Shown in pieces: positions 24,608 to 34,603 of a stretch of DNA of 64,000 nt. Source of the DNA: Notospermus geniculatus (taxonomy: Eukaryota; Nemertea; Pilidiophora; Heteronemertea; Lineidae); contig NMRB01000353.1 in assembly GCA_002633025.1 (NCBI GenBank), forward strand, positions 136,605 to 200,604. The letters run 5' to 3'. Positions within the stretch are counted from its first letter, which is position 1. The number at the start of each line of letters is the position of its first letter. The position numbers and the translations under genes were made by a program. The notes under the pieces are model-generated. The model ran no database searches. It saw only the letters and a list, made by a program, of their open reading frames with translations, and had not been told where the DNA came from.

Positions 24608-25017
24608 TCTTCTAATTAAATAACCAATGTATAGATTTAAGGGTTGTTGACTGAATTGTATTATTTAGACTAACGTCAATATTCTTATGTAAAGCTACAG
24701 GCATATTGCTGGCGTACAATTTTTTTTGATTTTGGTGAAACCATGGATTTGTTGTTTAGGTCAGAGTGCCCGACCCAGAGATCAAGTACGATATCAATTT
24801 GTCGAAAATATGGTCCATTCAAAAATGCTCTGTAGCTCGGTTATTTCTGAGTGCATACAACAGCGGGAGGTGTCATTTTGTTCGCAATGATCTTCTCTAC
24901 ACAATAATCCTTCACAAATTAAGATCCCTTCAGTTACGGGGTCATTAGAGGCAAATTAGTAAACTCACTTTTGGCACATATTTGGAGTTGTACATTCTTG
25001 GTACTTATATATTCTTG
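24608..25017. mobile_element. Inverted copy B of the 19-kb foldback
   Basis: Reverse-complement match to 19038-19313 joined directly to 19561-19711. It lacks the nested MITE and is truncated at one end. Confidence 0.8.
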
Positions 25018-25910
25018 ATATTATTTAACTTTTTAGCTCAGCTGACCAAATGTCAGCGGAGCTAGTCAAATAGCACAGTGGGTTTTAACCATAAAGAAGT
25101 CAGAAAAAATTCTAATGGCATGAAACCAATGGGATGTACGCCAGAACGTGGCCTAGAATACATATATGAAAACCGGAAAAAAATCTGTTGGGATTTTTTT
25201 GTGAAATATGTGTTTTTCGAATTCATGTACATTTTCCTGTACATTTATGTACATACAAAGTATATGGCAAAGTCCTACCCGTAGTTTCTATTTTCAGCAC
25301 ATTTTACATTAGATTACACTTTTATGGGATTCTTCATGGCGCATTTGATAGAAACCACCCAGATGTATTTTAACAAATGAAATATCAAAACCACAAAATT
25401 GGGTAGTTTGTCCCGCAAAATTCAATATTAGGTCCCAAGTCCAATAATAAGGGGCTAAAACAACCCCGGTAACAATTTGATATTTTATCAGCTTGAATTA
25501 ATTACGGTAATTTCCACCATGGAGAACCCTGTGTATGTATGGTTTAATGAAATTAAAGAAGAAACTACACGAGTCCAGGGCCGAAGCAGAGCATTATTGG
25601 CCCTGAGGGAAGAAATGATACAAGAAATAAACTGACAGGCCGACAGGCCAACATAAACCATACATTGAACTGATTACAACATAAAATTGATAATTACAAA
25701 AGATGATAGAGAAAAAAAGAGAGCTCAAATGGTGTTGGGTGGCAGCCATTCCTATGTTAACTGGATAAGAGGGAAATAATATAGGTAAATTATAAAAGAG
25801 GAACAGGAAAGGGCACATACTATACACATAGCTGTGCGTACATTTTACAAGGGGTTAAACAAGAGAGCGATGTACATGTACATCACTAGAGCGATGTACA
25901 TGTACACTCT
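25018..25910. other. Intergenic, no gene seen
   Basis: TTTTTAGCTCAGCTGACC at 25031 resembles the GGTGAGCTAAAAA end seen at 61570, suggesting a repeat terminus. No exon recognised. Confidence 0.4.
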
Positions 25911-25914
25911 TGTG

Positions 25915-26884
25915 GGAAAGTAAAAGGACAGCAAGTTATCCTAAATATCTCAAAAAATACTGGAGCTACAGCAATGGTATTTGCACCCAGTCTGTAGCAA
26001 CATGTTGGGCATAGAACCCTGGTGTTTTGACAAAAATCAATTTTAATTAATTAAGAGAAAAATGACATTTTGTAAAATGACTTTTTTCACAATTTTTGAA
26101 AAATCGTCCGATTTCAAATTTTCTTTCTTCATTACATTCCACTTGACTGACTGACCAACATCTGCAACTTTTCCCTTTTAAAATATCAAGAGAAAGTGCC
26201 TCTTTTTGCATTTTTCAGCAAAATAAATCCCACTCATACAGTCAAACGGACAACACCTCTAGGACAGCCCTCTTAGTCGGGAATCTTGTTGTCAGAACAG
26301 ACAGTGATCAACAAAACCTGTGGTCTCCCAAGACCCTTGTTATATTGACAGTATGACGTAACTTCCTTTTACAAATAAAAGCCAATTCATGGTATTGATG
26401 AGGTTTTGCACTGAACAGACATGGGTTGAAGTCAGTGTCACTTCTCATTTGGTGCATAACGTGAGAACTGAACTGGAACTGCCTAGGCCTGCTCTTCAGA
26501 GTATAAAATCCTAAAGAGGGGCTGTCCCAGAGGTGTTTCCAGATGACTGTCTGAGGGGGATTTATTTTTGCTAAAAAATGCCAAAAAAAGCATTTTCTCG
26601 TGAGATTCTAAAAAGGATAAGTTGCAGATGTTGGTCAGTCAGGCAAGTTGAATATAATGAAGAAAGAAAATTTGAAATCGGACGATTTTTCAAAAATTGT
26701 CAAAAAAGTGATTTTATAAAATGTCATTTTTCTCTTAATTAATTAAAATTGATTTTTGTCAAAACACCCGGGTTCTATGCCCAACATGTTGCTACAGACT
26801 GGGTGCAAATACCATTGCTGTAGCTCCAGTGGTTTTTGAGGTATTTAGGATAACTTGCTGTCCTTTTACTTTCCTACAAGAGTG
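25915..26884. mobile_element. TA-flanked foldback, copy 2 (970 bp)
   Basis: Same family as 8578-9555: ends CACTCTTGTGGGAAAGTAAA and complement, flanked by TA. The central unique part (around CTGCCTAGGCCTGCTCTTCA) is reversed relative to copy 1. Confidence 0.87.
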
Positions 26885-26926
26885 TACATGTAGTGATGAA
26901 CAATTGACCAATCTATAGATCAAACA

Positions 26927-28575
26927 TCATAAGTTGGCCATCCGGTCAGTAATATCAATAAGGAGATTCGAAGCAATCTCCGCTATCCGCTTCTTTACAG
27001 GTAGTGGTAAAACAATACTACTTCTACCAAAGATAATTAATTCAATTTTATCAGACATATTAAGAGAGGAAAACACATTAAAATCAAAGCTTACAATGTG
27101 AGACAAATCACGAAAGTGAACCTGCCGGAGATCATTAGTTAAGGGACATTGCAAGAGGACATGTCTGGTAGTCTGATTCCTAAAACCACATGGACAACAG
27201 GGATGAGTTACAGTAGAATCCGCGTAAGTCGTCACCGTCCAAGTCGGATTTTTTGTAACTCGTCGATAAAACGAAAGTCCCAATTTTCTGTAACGTTAAT
27301 TCCATTAAAACAAGAATCCTAAGTCGTCAAATATAAGTCGTCAAATCGCCTAAGTTGTCGCACAATGACTGGTCCCGTGTAACAGAAATTGCAGGTAATT
27401 CCTGTCTCTAAGTCGTCAGACATAATGGTTTCGTTAACGGGCAGGTGGACGTTGTAAGTAAGTTCAGCTCCATCCCCAGCACGGTCCTTTTTCCCATAAT
27501 TTAGGCAGAAAGGTTGATGGAGAGGGGGTTCCCTGCGATTGTCTTGCTGTTCCATTGCAGACGCAGGTGATTCTCTGTGTCGTTTTGCCGACATACAATC
27601 ATAAGTCGTCAAAATGACGATTTACACGCCAGTCATCATTTTGACGACTTACGCCACGTATGCAATAGTCGTCATAACTCTAAGTCGTCACCAAAAGCTT
27701 GGTCCCGAGAGTGATGACTTACACGGATTCTACTGTATATTTGAAAAATTATGTGAGAACAAATGACTATTAAAGATCAGGTCGCATCTAGTCCGATTCA
27801 ATACTATTTCACCAGAACGACCGAGATTCAACCGTACAGTCGACAGCTCATTCTTCCTGCCTCTAAGGTATAATTTAAGATTATATTTAAAAGAGGTTCT
27901 AGACCACCGATCAGTAACATTCTGAGGTAGCGAATCCCAGAACTGTAGGGAGCTGGGAACAGTAGATTTTAAGAGGCCTCTTGATAGGCCCAGTGGGAAA
28001 TGGTAAGTTCTGTTGCTGCGAAGTCGGCGGTCGGGATTAGGATTAATGTAAGAATTGAAGACATCCTGAAGATAGGTTGGCACTGCATTATTACAGAATC
28101 ATACACGAGTGTCGCTTTTTGTTCATTTCGCCTCACCTGAAGACTCGCCCATCCAAGACAAGAAAGAACTTTCTGGCTATTAGTGCCAAATAAACAACCA
28201 CTAACTAAAAGAGCTGCACGACAATGTAACCGGTCAAGTTTAGCAAGGTCATTAGTACTAGCCGAGTCGAAGACAAGAGACACGTCCTCCAGGTGAGGCA
28301 AGATGAGCGAGTGATAAATTTTTGAAAGGTGATTAGATCTTACAGTGGATGACCACACTTTTAAGGGATTGAGTTGATTATTATATTTATTTACTACGTT
28401 ATCGATATGTTCGCGAAAGTTTAGAGATTCATCCAGAACAACACCGAAGTGCTTGTGAGATTTACTGCGACTGATTAGGTCATTGTTAATACTGAAATAA
28501 GGGTAATTTCTACGTGGTGGGTTACGAGATAAAAAGATAACTTCCTTACTCTTGCTCTTACTCTTACTACAGTCT
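26927..28575 (-). pseudogene. LINE reverse-transcriptase ORF2, 3' fragment
   Basis: Minus-strand frames read as the C-terminal part of a LINE polymerase: a thumb-like segment (LGVVLDESLNF-type, KIYHSLILPHLE, LDRLHCRAALLVSG, CLGWASLQVRR), the TSFKYNLKLYL motif and a terminal zinc-knuckle-like CPCG...H-x4-C. One frameshift lies near 28085, where two frames overlap, and a MITE (27211-27735) splits the last part; removing it and one TA restores the frame. The 5' part, including the catalytic FxDD region, is missing beyond ~28575, so this is a dead 5'-truncated copy. The clade is probably L2/CR1-like (inferred from the motifs). Replication was by target-primed reverse transcription in live relatives. 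Confidence 0.85.
27211..27735. mobile_element. Pogo/Tc1-like MITE inside the LINE
   Basis: Terminal inverted repeats CAGTAGAATCCGCGTAAGTC and CAGTAGAATCCGTGTAAGTC (right end inverted), flanked by TA at 27209-27210 and 27736-27737. The interior is rich in AAGTCGTCA motifs. Its minus-strand frame at 27319-27612 is not a recognisable transposase. CAGTAGA-type ends and the TA target suggest a pogo/Tigger-like origin. Confidence 0.88.
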
Positions 28576-28710
28576 GTGACGCGCCCTGTTGCGGGACGTA
28601 TCCGTCCAGGTTGTAGGTATTTTTCCATCAGGGCCAAACCCATTGCATTATTGGGCCTGAAAAGTAAGAGACCACCTCAAGCTACTCATGTTCCTCACTT
28701 CGATGGGGTA
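28567..28710. repeat. Dispersed repeat next to SINE, copy 1
   Basis: Matches 33196-33345: CTACTCATGTTCCTCACTT, TTTCCATCAGGGCCAAA and CCATTGCATTATTGG occur in the same order. It abuts a SINE directly here and lies ~350 bp from one in the other copy. Origin unknown. Confidence 0.7.
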
Positions 28711-28712
28711 TT

Positions 28713-28881
28713 TTACTTGCCCTTGTAAGGAAATAAGGTGCAAGGCACCGCGCGCGGCTTACTGTCCCATGCGACGGACGTGAAGAGCCAGGAATGAAAT
28801 CCCATATGGCCAGGGATGGATTCGAACCCGGGACCCGTCGCTTGCTGAGCGGACGTGATTAACCACTCGGCTATCAGGCCT
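28713..28881 (-). mobile_element. tRNA-derived SINE, copy 1
   Basis: The minus strand starts with a tRNA-like head: A box TAGCCGAGTGG (28863-28873) and B box GGTTCGAATCC (28818-28828), both matching RNA polymerase III internal promoter consensus. A family-specific body follows (GGCCATATGGGATTTCATTC, CCGTCGCATGGGACAGTAAG). Relatives lie at 29725-29841 and 33692-33843. Confidence 0.85.
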
Positions 28882-29333
28882 CCCTCGTCCCCCGCCCCCT
28901 CTGTATCCTCCCCTGACATTACCCGCTCCCTACAGGCCAATGTACACCTGCCCACCAGCAACCAACTAAGCTGCAAGGTTTTATGAATTTGGGCCTAGGT
29001 TAACATGTTCCCTATACTAGTAGTTGGATGTATCCTAGAAATCCTTCGCACTCCCTTGAATTATATTGTGCATTTCTCTTTTCAAATAAACAGTTATTTA
29101 AAAAATCCTAGAGTTGCCGTAGACATTCACTTCTCGGAATAAGTACCACCTCGGCCAGTACCACCTCGGCCAGGTCTCCCAACTCCTTCCCTACTCTCCC
29201 TCACAAGTAGGCCTAACTGACCAGTTCTGGAACTTGTTCTGAGAGGTGACCTAGTCCACTTTTTATGATTTTGTATACCATGTTGTCAGACGAAGGGCCG
29301 CCGGCATTTTTATATGCCCCTTTGGGCCGTATT

Positions 29334-29460
29334 CAGAAAGGGTGATCATCGCGCGATTAAGACTTAGACGCGTGTACTTCACTAAATACACACACTTCCA
29401 CCATGCATTCGACGAAGTTACACGCGTCTAAGTCTTAAACACCCTTTTTGAATATGGCCC
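29334..29460. mobile_element. Hairpin MITE with GGGCC ends
   Basis: GGGCCGTATTCAGAAAGGGT at the left pairs imperfectly with its inverse at 29442-29460, and GACTTAGACGCGTGTA pairs internally. 127 bp. Confidence 0.75.
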
Positions 29461-29724
29461 ATTGTCTTTTACGTGGCGTTCCATTCCCGTCTTTGCTGTT
29501 TTGCTGAGTCCAAAAACAACAGTTCGTCGATGTGGTAGATACGTTTGTGCCAACCACATGAGACGAAAGTTGCCAGTACACCTCACACTTAAAAAGACTA
29601 TCGGGCTCTAAAACGTCCGTCTAAAAAACGTTGTTGTATAAAGGTGTAACACTTTGATAAAATAAAGTGTTTGATAAGCAACATCCCATTAATTAAATGG
29701 CCTGTTACTAGTACACCACGGCTT

Positions 29725-29841
29725 ACCCTCCCATGCGACGGACGGGACGAGACGGAAATGCTCTGGAATCCAAGAGCTGGAATCGAACCTGGGACCTTCC
29801 GCTTGCTGATCGGACGTGATAACCACTCGACTCTCAGGCCT
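29725..29841 (-). mobile_element. tRNA-derived SINE, copy 2
   Basis: Same head as the 28.8-kb copy with B box GGTTCGATTCC (complement at 29779-29789) and the shared GTCCGATCAGCAAGCGG region; the body has diverged. It ends only a few bases before the 3' end of the GPCR gene, whose last codons and stop are at 29849. Confidence 0.75.
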
Positions 29842-29848
29842 CATCTCT

Positions 29849-30880
29849 TCACTTTCCTTTACGTCTGCACCTCAACATGTTGAAAAATGCCTGTCTGAAT
29901 TGTCTCCCGCAAATACAATAAAGGATGAAATTACTGCTGTGATTCATAGCATTGAGAAACTCAGCCAAGGGCCCGGTTGCGACCACATCCACCAGGAAAA
30001 TTGTAAGTGTTATATGTGGATTATCTTGGATGTTGCCTAAAACTAAACCACGCACGACGTGAGACATAGCCAGTGGAGAAACAAGCAATACGAATGCCAC
30101 ACTCACAGTCAACAACATGACGGTCATGCTGTTGAGGTGTGTCGTCGATCCTCGTGAATTCTGTAACTGTCTCCGCTTGTTCCGACTTCTGATGACGTTA
30201 GACAGGATCGAGGTGTTAAAGAAGATAATGAAGATGAAGGGAATAAAGAAAGAAACAGTGCACCAGATAATACCAGTTATGAGTTTATAATGCCTGCTAC
30301 AATCACCACCGATACAGGCTCTTTCAGTACAGAACCCACTGGGGAATCCCCCTCTGGTGAATCTCCTGGTGACCAGCTCCTGACCAAAAACAGCCAGGTG
30401 CATCATTAACATACTGATAATAGCAACGTATGTCCATTTCCTTGTACAGAGCACCATGGCCTTCAACGGGTATGTAACAGATATCCATCTTTCAAGAGTA
30501 ACCAGTACGACCATCCAATGAGAAGTGGACGGGACAGCTACCTTGAAAAAATTGTCAAGGGGACAGGCTGCGTACGTCCATTTGGACCACATATTCATAT
30601 TTACTAGATTAAACCTATGTAGAGTTGTTTGTAGGGGATTATAAAGTAACGTGGCTGCGTCAGATAAAGCAAGAGCTATGAGTAATATCCTGGTTGACGC
30701 CTGGCCAATTTTGCTAACAATAATCACTACAATTGTCAATGAATTTAACATTGTTCCCAATATTATGATTACTGGCATACCAAACTCAGCGACATCTTTT
30801 AACGGAAGTAGAGAAAGCAACCACCTAAGCACATGATTCGAGAACTGCCGAAATTCACTGAGTGTGTAAGCTGCAACAAC
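29849..30880 (-). CDS. Class A GPCR, peptide (FMRFamide)-receptor-like
   Basis: Seven hydrophobic helices are visible in one large exon. Numbered from the 327-codon open frame that begins at 30832: TM1 has GTMLNSLTIVV, TM2 LALSDAATLLYNP with the conserved Asp58, TM3 ends in ERW (114-116) in place of DRY, Cys90 can pair with a loop-2 Cys (168, 173 or 178), TM6 is FVLLVSPLAMSH without the usual CWxP, and TM7 reads NHSSNFILY in place of NPxxY, followed by helix 8 (FRQAF). The NSSNF-type TM7 is common in invertebrate FMRFamide/myosuppressin-like receptors. The first codon of the track-length frame is GTG, not ATG; the frame stays open upstream to an AG acceptor (TTATAATTTGTAG) with the exon starting at 30880, so the N-terminus is encoded in at least one upstream exon not identified. 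It would act at the plasma membrane through G proteins. The ligand is not predictable. Confidence 0.85.
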   Translation of the reverse strand, partial: VVAAYTLSEFRQFSNHVLRWLLSLLPLKDVAEFGMPVIIILGTMLNSLTIVVIIVSKIGQASTRILLIALALSDAATLLYNPLQTTLHRFNLVNMNMWSKWTYAACPLDNFFKVAVPSTSHWMVVLVTLERWISVTYPLKAMVLCTRKWTYVAIISMLMMHLAVFGQELVTRRFTRGGFPSGFCTERACIGGDCSRHYKLITGIIWCTVSFFIPFIFIIFFNTSILSNVIRSRNKRRQLQNSRGSTTHLNSMTVMLLTVSVAFVLLVSPLAMSHVVRGLVLGNIQDNPHITLTIFLVDVVATGPLAEFLNAMNHSSNFILYCICGRQFRQAFFNMLRCRRKGK

Positions 30881-30902
30881 CTACAAATTATAATAAAATG
30901 GC

Positions 30903-30962
30903 CGATGGACCATGTGCTCACCTGGGTGAATGTACCAGAAGAACAAATAACAAGTGTCAAGT
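30903..30962. repeat. Short repeat shared with 58739-58803
   Basis: GGACCATGTGCTCACCTG followed by GGTGAATGT and CCAGAAGAAC recurs at 58.7 kb. It lies ~25 bp upstream of the GPCR exon, presumably in its intron. Confidence 0.7.
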
Positions 30963-30993
30963 CATAATGTTGTAGGGAAACAGGTGAGAACAT

Positions 30994-32700
30994 TGTTTAC
31001 GGCATTGTTGATGAAATATTAGCCATTTTCAAGATGGACGAGTGGCGGCCATATCTGAATTCTAATGCGGCCAAATTTTGCTGCATTTATATAGGGTACC
31101 TAGATATATATCATCAATGCAGGGTGGAAGCATTCCACGATCATCTGCCGGGAGTGTTGGATAGGTCAAAACGGCCACTGCGCATTTGCGAATTTCCCAG
31201 AAATCTCCATGAGGATGACACACATGATCAAATGTATAGCAGCATTCCAAGTAGTCGGTTCGTGTGCCATATCAATGGAAATCCTATTGTACAATGCGGC
31301 TTATTCCGTCAATCGATGACTTTTTTTTGGGCACTGATCTGTGTTCATGGAGTGGGCTAATACTCCGGCCACAGAGTAGGCCTACCCTGCATTGCCTTGT
31401 GGTTTGCGTGTAGTGTGCGAGCGGCGCACGAATTAGGATACGGGTATACCCATGCGATTTATCCTTTGAGAGCCTTGTAGTGCGGCGGAAAATAACAAAG
31501 CGTCCCGTTCGGTTTACCCGTAGCCTTAAAGATGTTTTCTCGCCTTAAGAACTCAAGAGGCTAGTGCATGGGTTGTTGGAGTGTCAGAACAAATCAATAT
31601 GTTTTCTCATCTTACATACTACTTCATCAAGATTTTTCAAAGTTGTAGGTCCATATGTAAATGAATTAATAGGCCCGAATTAATGGGACGATGTTTATCA
31701 ACAATTTCTTTGATCAAAAGTGTTACTTCTTTGTATAACATCCAGGTTTTTAGAGGAACTTTTAAATAACATTCTTGGGGCGAGAGAACCTCTTTAAACA
31801 GGAGCGTCAAGCTACCTTGTCTTGTTGGTTTGTCCCATCCATGATTCTTAAGTCTCGAGTTGGATAGATCATCAGACCGTATCACAGTATCGACGTGACT
31901 CCTGTGCAAGTCAAGAAAGTGTCAAATCCACAATAATACCAAAAAGCCTAAATCAAAAATACAAACATTTCCCGTATGTTACACCTGAAACGAGCATCCA
32001 TGTTTATCTACCCTGTTGGTTAACTCGGCTACTAGTGTCGAATAGAACAGGCCACTTTCCGCATCCCATGGATGAGTACGTGTAGTCTGAATGTCGCAAA
32101 CGCCTGAAGTGAACCGTACACCACGAAACAGAAAAACTGTATGGATGAAATTTATACTGTGATAGGCCTATATCGCATTCAGAAAATTACTTCAGTCAAA
32201 AATAAGTGATTGGCAGTAACTGCAACTACCCGGCAGTCATAGAAACGTGAGGATCAAATTACATATTGAAATATGTAGAGCCATTTTCTCTTACCAGGCA
32301 TCACGTCAAGATTTGCAATTTCTTCTTTCTTTGTTGCATCTTGACATATCAAGGCCTACGGTCACTCCGCCCTTCGAACTACGCTCCCTTCACCCTTGAC
32401 ATTTTCCCTCCTGAACTCCACTCGCAGCAGGCTGTGCCGTTTATCACGCTCGCCCCCCACTGCCGTCATCAAATATAATCCAGAAGAAAATATTTCACCC
32501 AAAAACATATTCAACGTTAAGCATACCTGTGTTCTTTATTACTTGATATCAAAATCCTTCATTTTACAGCATAATTCGTCAAAAAACAATAATTATTTGT
32601 TAAATCGCGAAGAACATCGATAGAAAGAAGAGCCAACTTGAGAGCCAATCAAAAAAGTCCTCGCATACATTAGTAGTCCACAGTGACATCTGAACTTCGA
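30994..32700. other. Intergenic, no gene seen
   Basis: Several short open frames but none protein-like. I found no upstream GPCR exon, promoter or clear repeat here. Confidence 0.4.
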
Positions 32701-32715
32701 CGCAGTTGAAGCCGA

Positions 32716-33104
32716 GTAAAACATGAATGGTATCCCTTTCCCGGTCATATTTGACACAAACAAGTCCTTCCCTGATGCAAACACGTGAATAGTATCCTTC
32801 TGAGGTGACGCTAGCGACGAAACGTTGTATTTTCCGCAAATTTCTGACCCCAAGCGACAGATCGAAGTTCTGAAGCCGCTCTGTTGATTCACCTCGCGCC
32901 CAGGTGCATCTGGTCACATACACTACGTATTTCCTGTACCGGTACTTCGTTAATTGCTCAGTTCCTGGAGGCGAGGTGACAGCTCAGCGAGAGCTCTGAT
33001 TGGCCGCTCATCTCTCGGCGGCAATGCAGTGGAAATGTGGGTAGTTTCAGGCAAGGGTGGATTGAGCGAGAGTAGGAGTGATAGGAACCCTTGTCAGGGA
33101 AAGA
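32716..33104. repeat. 400-bp dispersed repeat, copy B
   Basis: High-identity match to 1371-1775 in the same orientation, with small indels. Beyond GGGAAAGATGTC the two copies diverge completely, defining the right border. Confidence 0.75.
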
Positions 33105-33195
33105 TGTCTTTGTTGTTGAGTAAAATGAAACATTGTGTTGTACTTATGAGAAAACTCTGGAAAGGGATTCAAGATTTCTGATAAATTTTACAATC

Positions 33196-33345
33196 ACGGT
33201 GTGACGCGGCTTGTTGCTGACGTATCCGTTCAAGTTGTAGCCTATTTGAGTTTCCATCAGGGCCAAAGCCATTGCATTATTGGCCTTGGTAAGTATGGAA
33301 GAGGCCATCTCAAGCTACTCATGTTCCTCACTTGGATGGGGTCTT
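33196..33345. repeat. Dispersed repeat, copy 2
   Basis: Same order of blocks as 28567-28710 in the same orientation. Confidence 0.65.
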
Positions 33346-33527
33346 TTAATGGGAGCAGTCAGCCGCGCATATTGCCAACAGATGGCAGCGAAGTCTTAGC
33401 GGACCAATGAATTTTTATATTTTTTAACCTTGCCAAGCATTGGTGGAATATCAGTGTACTGCTGTCATATCAAAAATATTGTACTGCTGTACTCTTGTAC
33501 CTTATTGTAAGGTCTGAGTTTCAATAA

Positions 33528-33575
33528 ATTTCATTTCATTTCATTTCATTTCATTTCATTTTCATTTCATTTCAA
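33528..33575. repeat. ATTTC pentanucleotide microsatellite
   Basis: About nine tandem ATTTC units with one interruption. Confidence 0.92.
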
Positions 33576-33691
33576 TGTACAGGAAAATCTACGTGATTGC
33601 TGCTCGATCGATAATGAATGGGTCCGCTAGATGCATTGAATTGGGCCGTAGTGACACCTAGTGGTCAACTCGCTGACAGCTCCTATTGCCC

Positions 33692-33843
33692 TTGCAAAGG
33701 CACAAGGTGCAAGGCACCACGGCTTACTGTCCCATACGACGGACGTGAATAGCCGGGAATGAAATCCCATATGGCCAGGGATGGCTCTAAATCCGGACCC
33801 GTCGCTTGCTGAGCGGACGTGATAACCACTCGGCTATTATGCC
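33692..33843 (-). mobile_element. tRNA-derived SINE, copy 3
   Basis: Closest to the 28.8-kb copy (AAGGTGCAAGGCACCACGG..., CCCATATGGCCAGGGATGG). The A box is intact but the B box has decayed, so it is an older copy. Confidence 0.8.
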
Positions 33844-33984
33844 CCAATCACACTGAGCTAGTTCTCAGTACCATTGTCTTTTAGAGTTTTGGTAGCGAGG
33901 TACATTTATAAAACCAAAGAAAGGAGCAAATCCAGGATGTAATATTCATATCTATATATTACACTATATACACGGTACAAACGT

Positions 33985-34014
33985 TTTCGGCAGCATCCTG
34001 CTAGCCCTCATCAG
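33985..34014 (-). ncRNA. Hammerhead-ribozyme-like core (Penelope-associated)
   Basis: On the minus strand: CTGATGA, then a stem II that folds as GGC-AGC / GCT-GCC with an AGGAT loop and one bulged base, then GAAA. The following AACGTT is self-complementary, as in the short stem III of dimeric hammerheads described in Penelope-like elements. It lies ~590 bp downstream, on the same strand, of the Penelope GIY-YIG frame, the expected place for a terminal repeat. Stem I pairing is not convincing by eye, so catalytic activity is uncertain. Confidence 0.5.
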
Positions 34015-34603
34015 GTAAAATGAGAAATATTACAAATGAGGTACCGGCAGACCTAATCCGCGACGCGGTGCTGACTATCAACTCGGTCTAAACTGCGTCA
34101 TTGAAAGTGAGGCTAACGTTATTTTTGAATAGCAGACCCTGTTTCTAGGCCAACTATAACTAAAACATTGCACTGTCAATTTCTGATTTTTATTTTCTAA
34201 CATTAAGTACAGAAGTGCTAAAATATATCTTATGGCTTTTGAGCAAACATCTCTGCGGGAACATGATGAATTTAATCGATAAAGTTGACCACTTTAGCGT
34301 AAACGACAGGCGAATGGTCGACGTCATGGGTTGTGAATGACGCAGTTTTTGTAACGTCACAATGACGCACGACGGCTGATGACGTTTAACAATCGCAAAG
34401 GCATGCGGACCCGCGTTTTAACCGAGTTGATGATCAGCGCCTCCTTTTGTTTGCCGGTACCCCATTGAAGAAAACTGGAGCATTTACATAACTGCAATAA
34501 TACAATTAGTAACTGTGTAGGGGGTGGATTTAGAAAATCCCCAAGAAAAAGAAAGAACCTTGTTGAGCCAGCTGTTTGTTAAGGGCTGGCTTTTGTTCTT
34601 TAA

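Noticed and set aside
31034-31360. 108-codon plus-strand frame beside the GPCR
   Set aside because: No family resemblance, no splice context and a long poly-T inside; likely chance.
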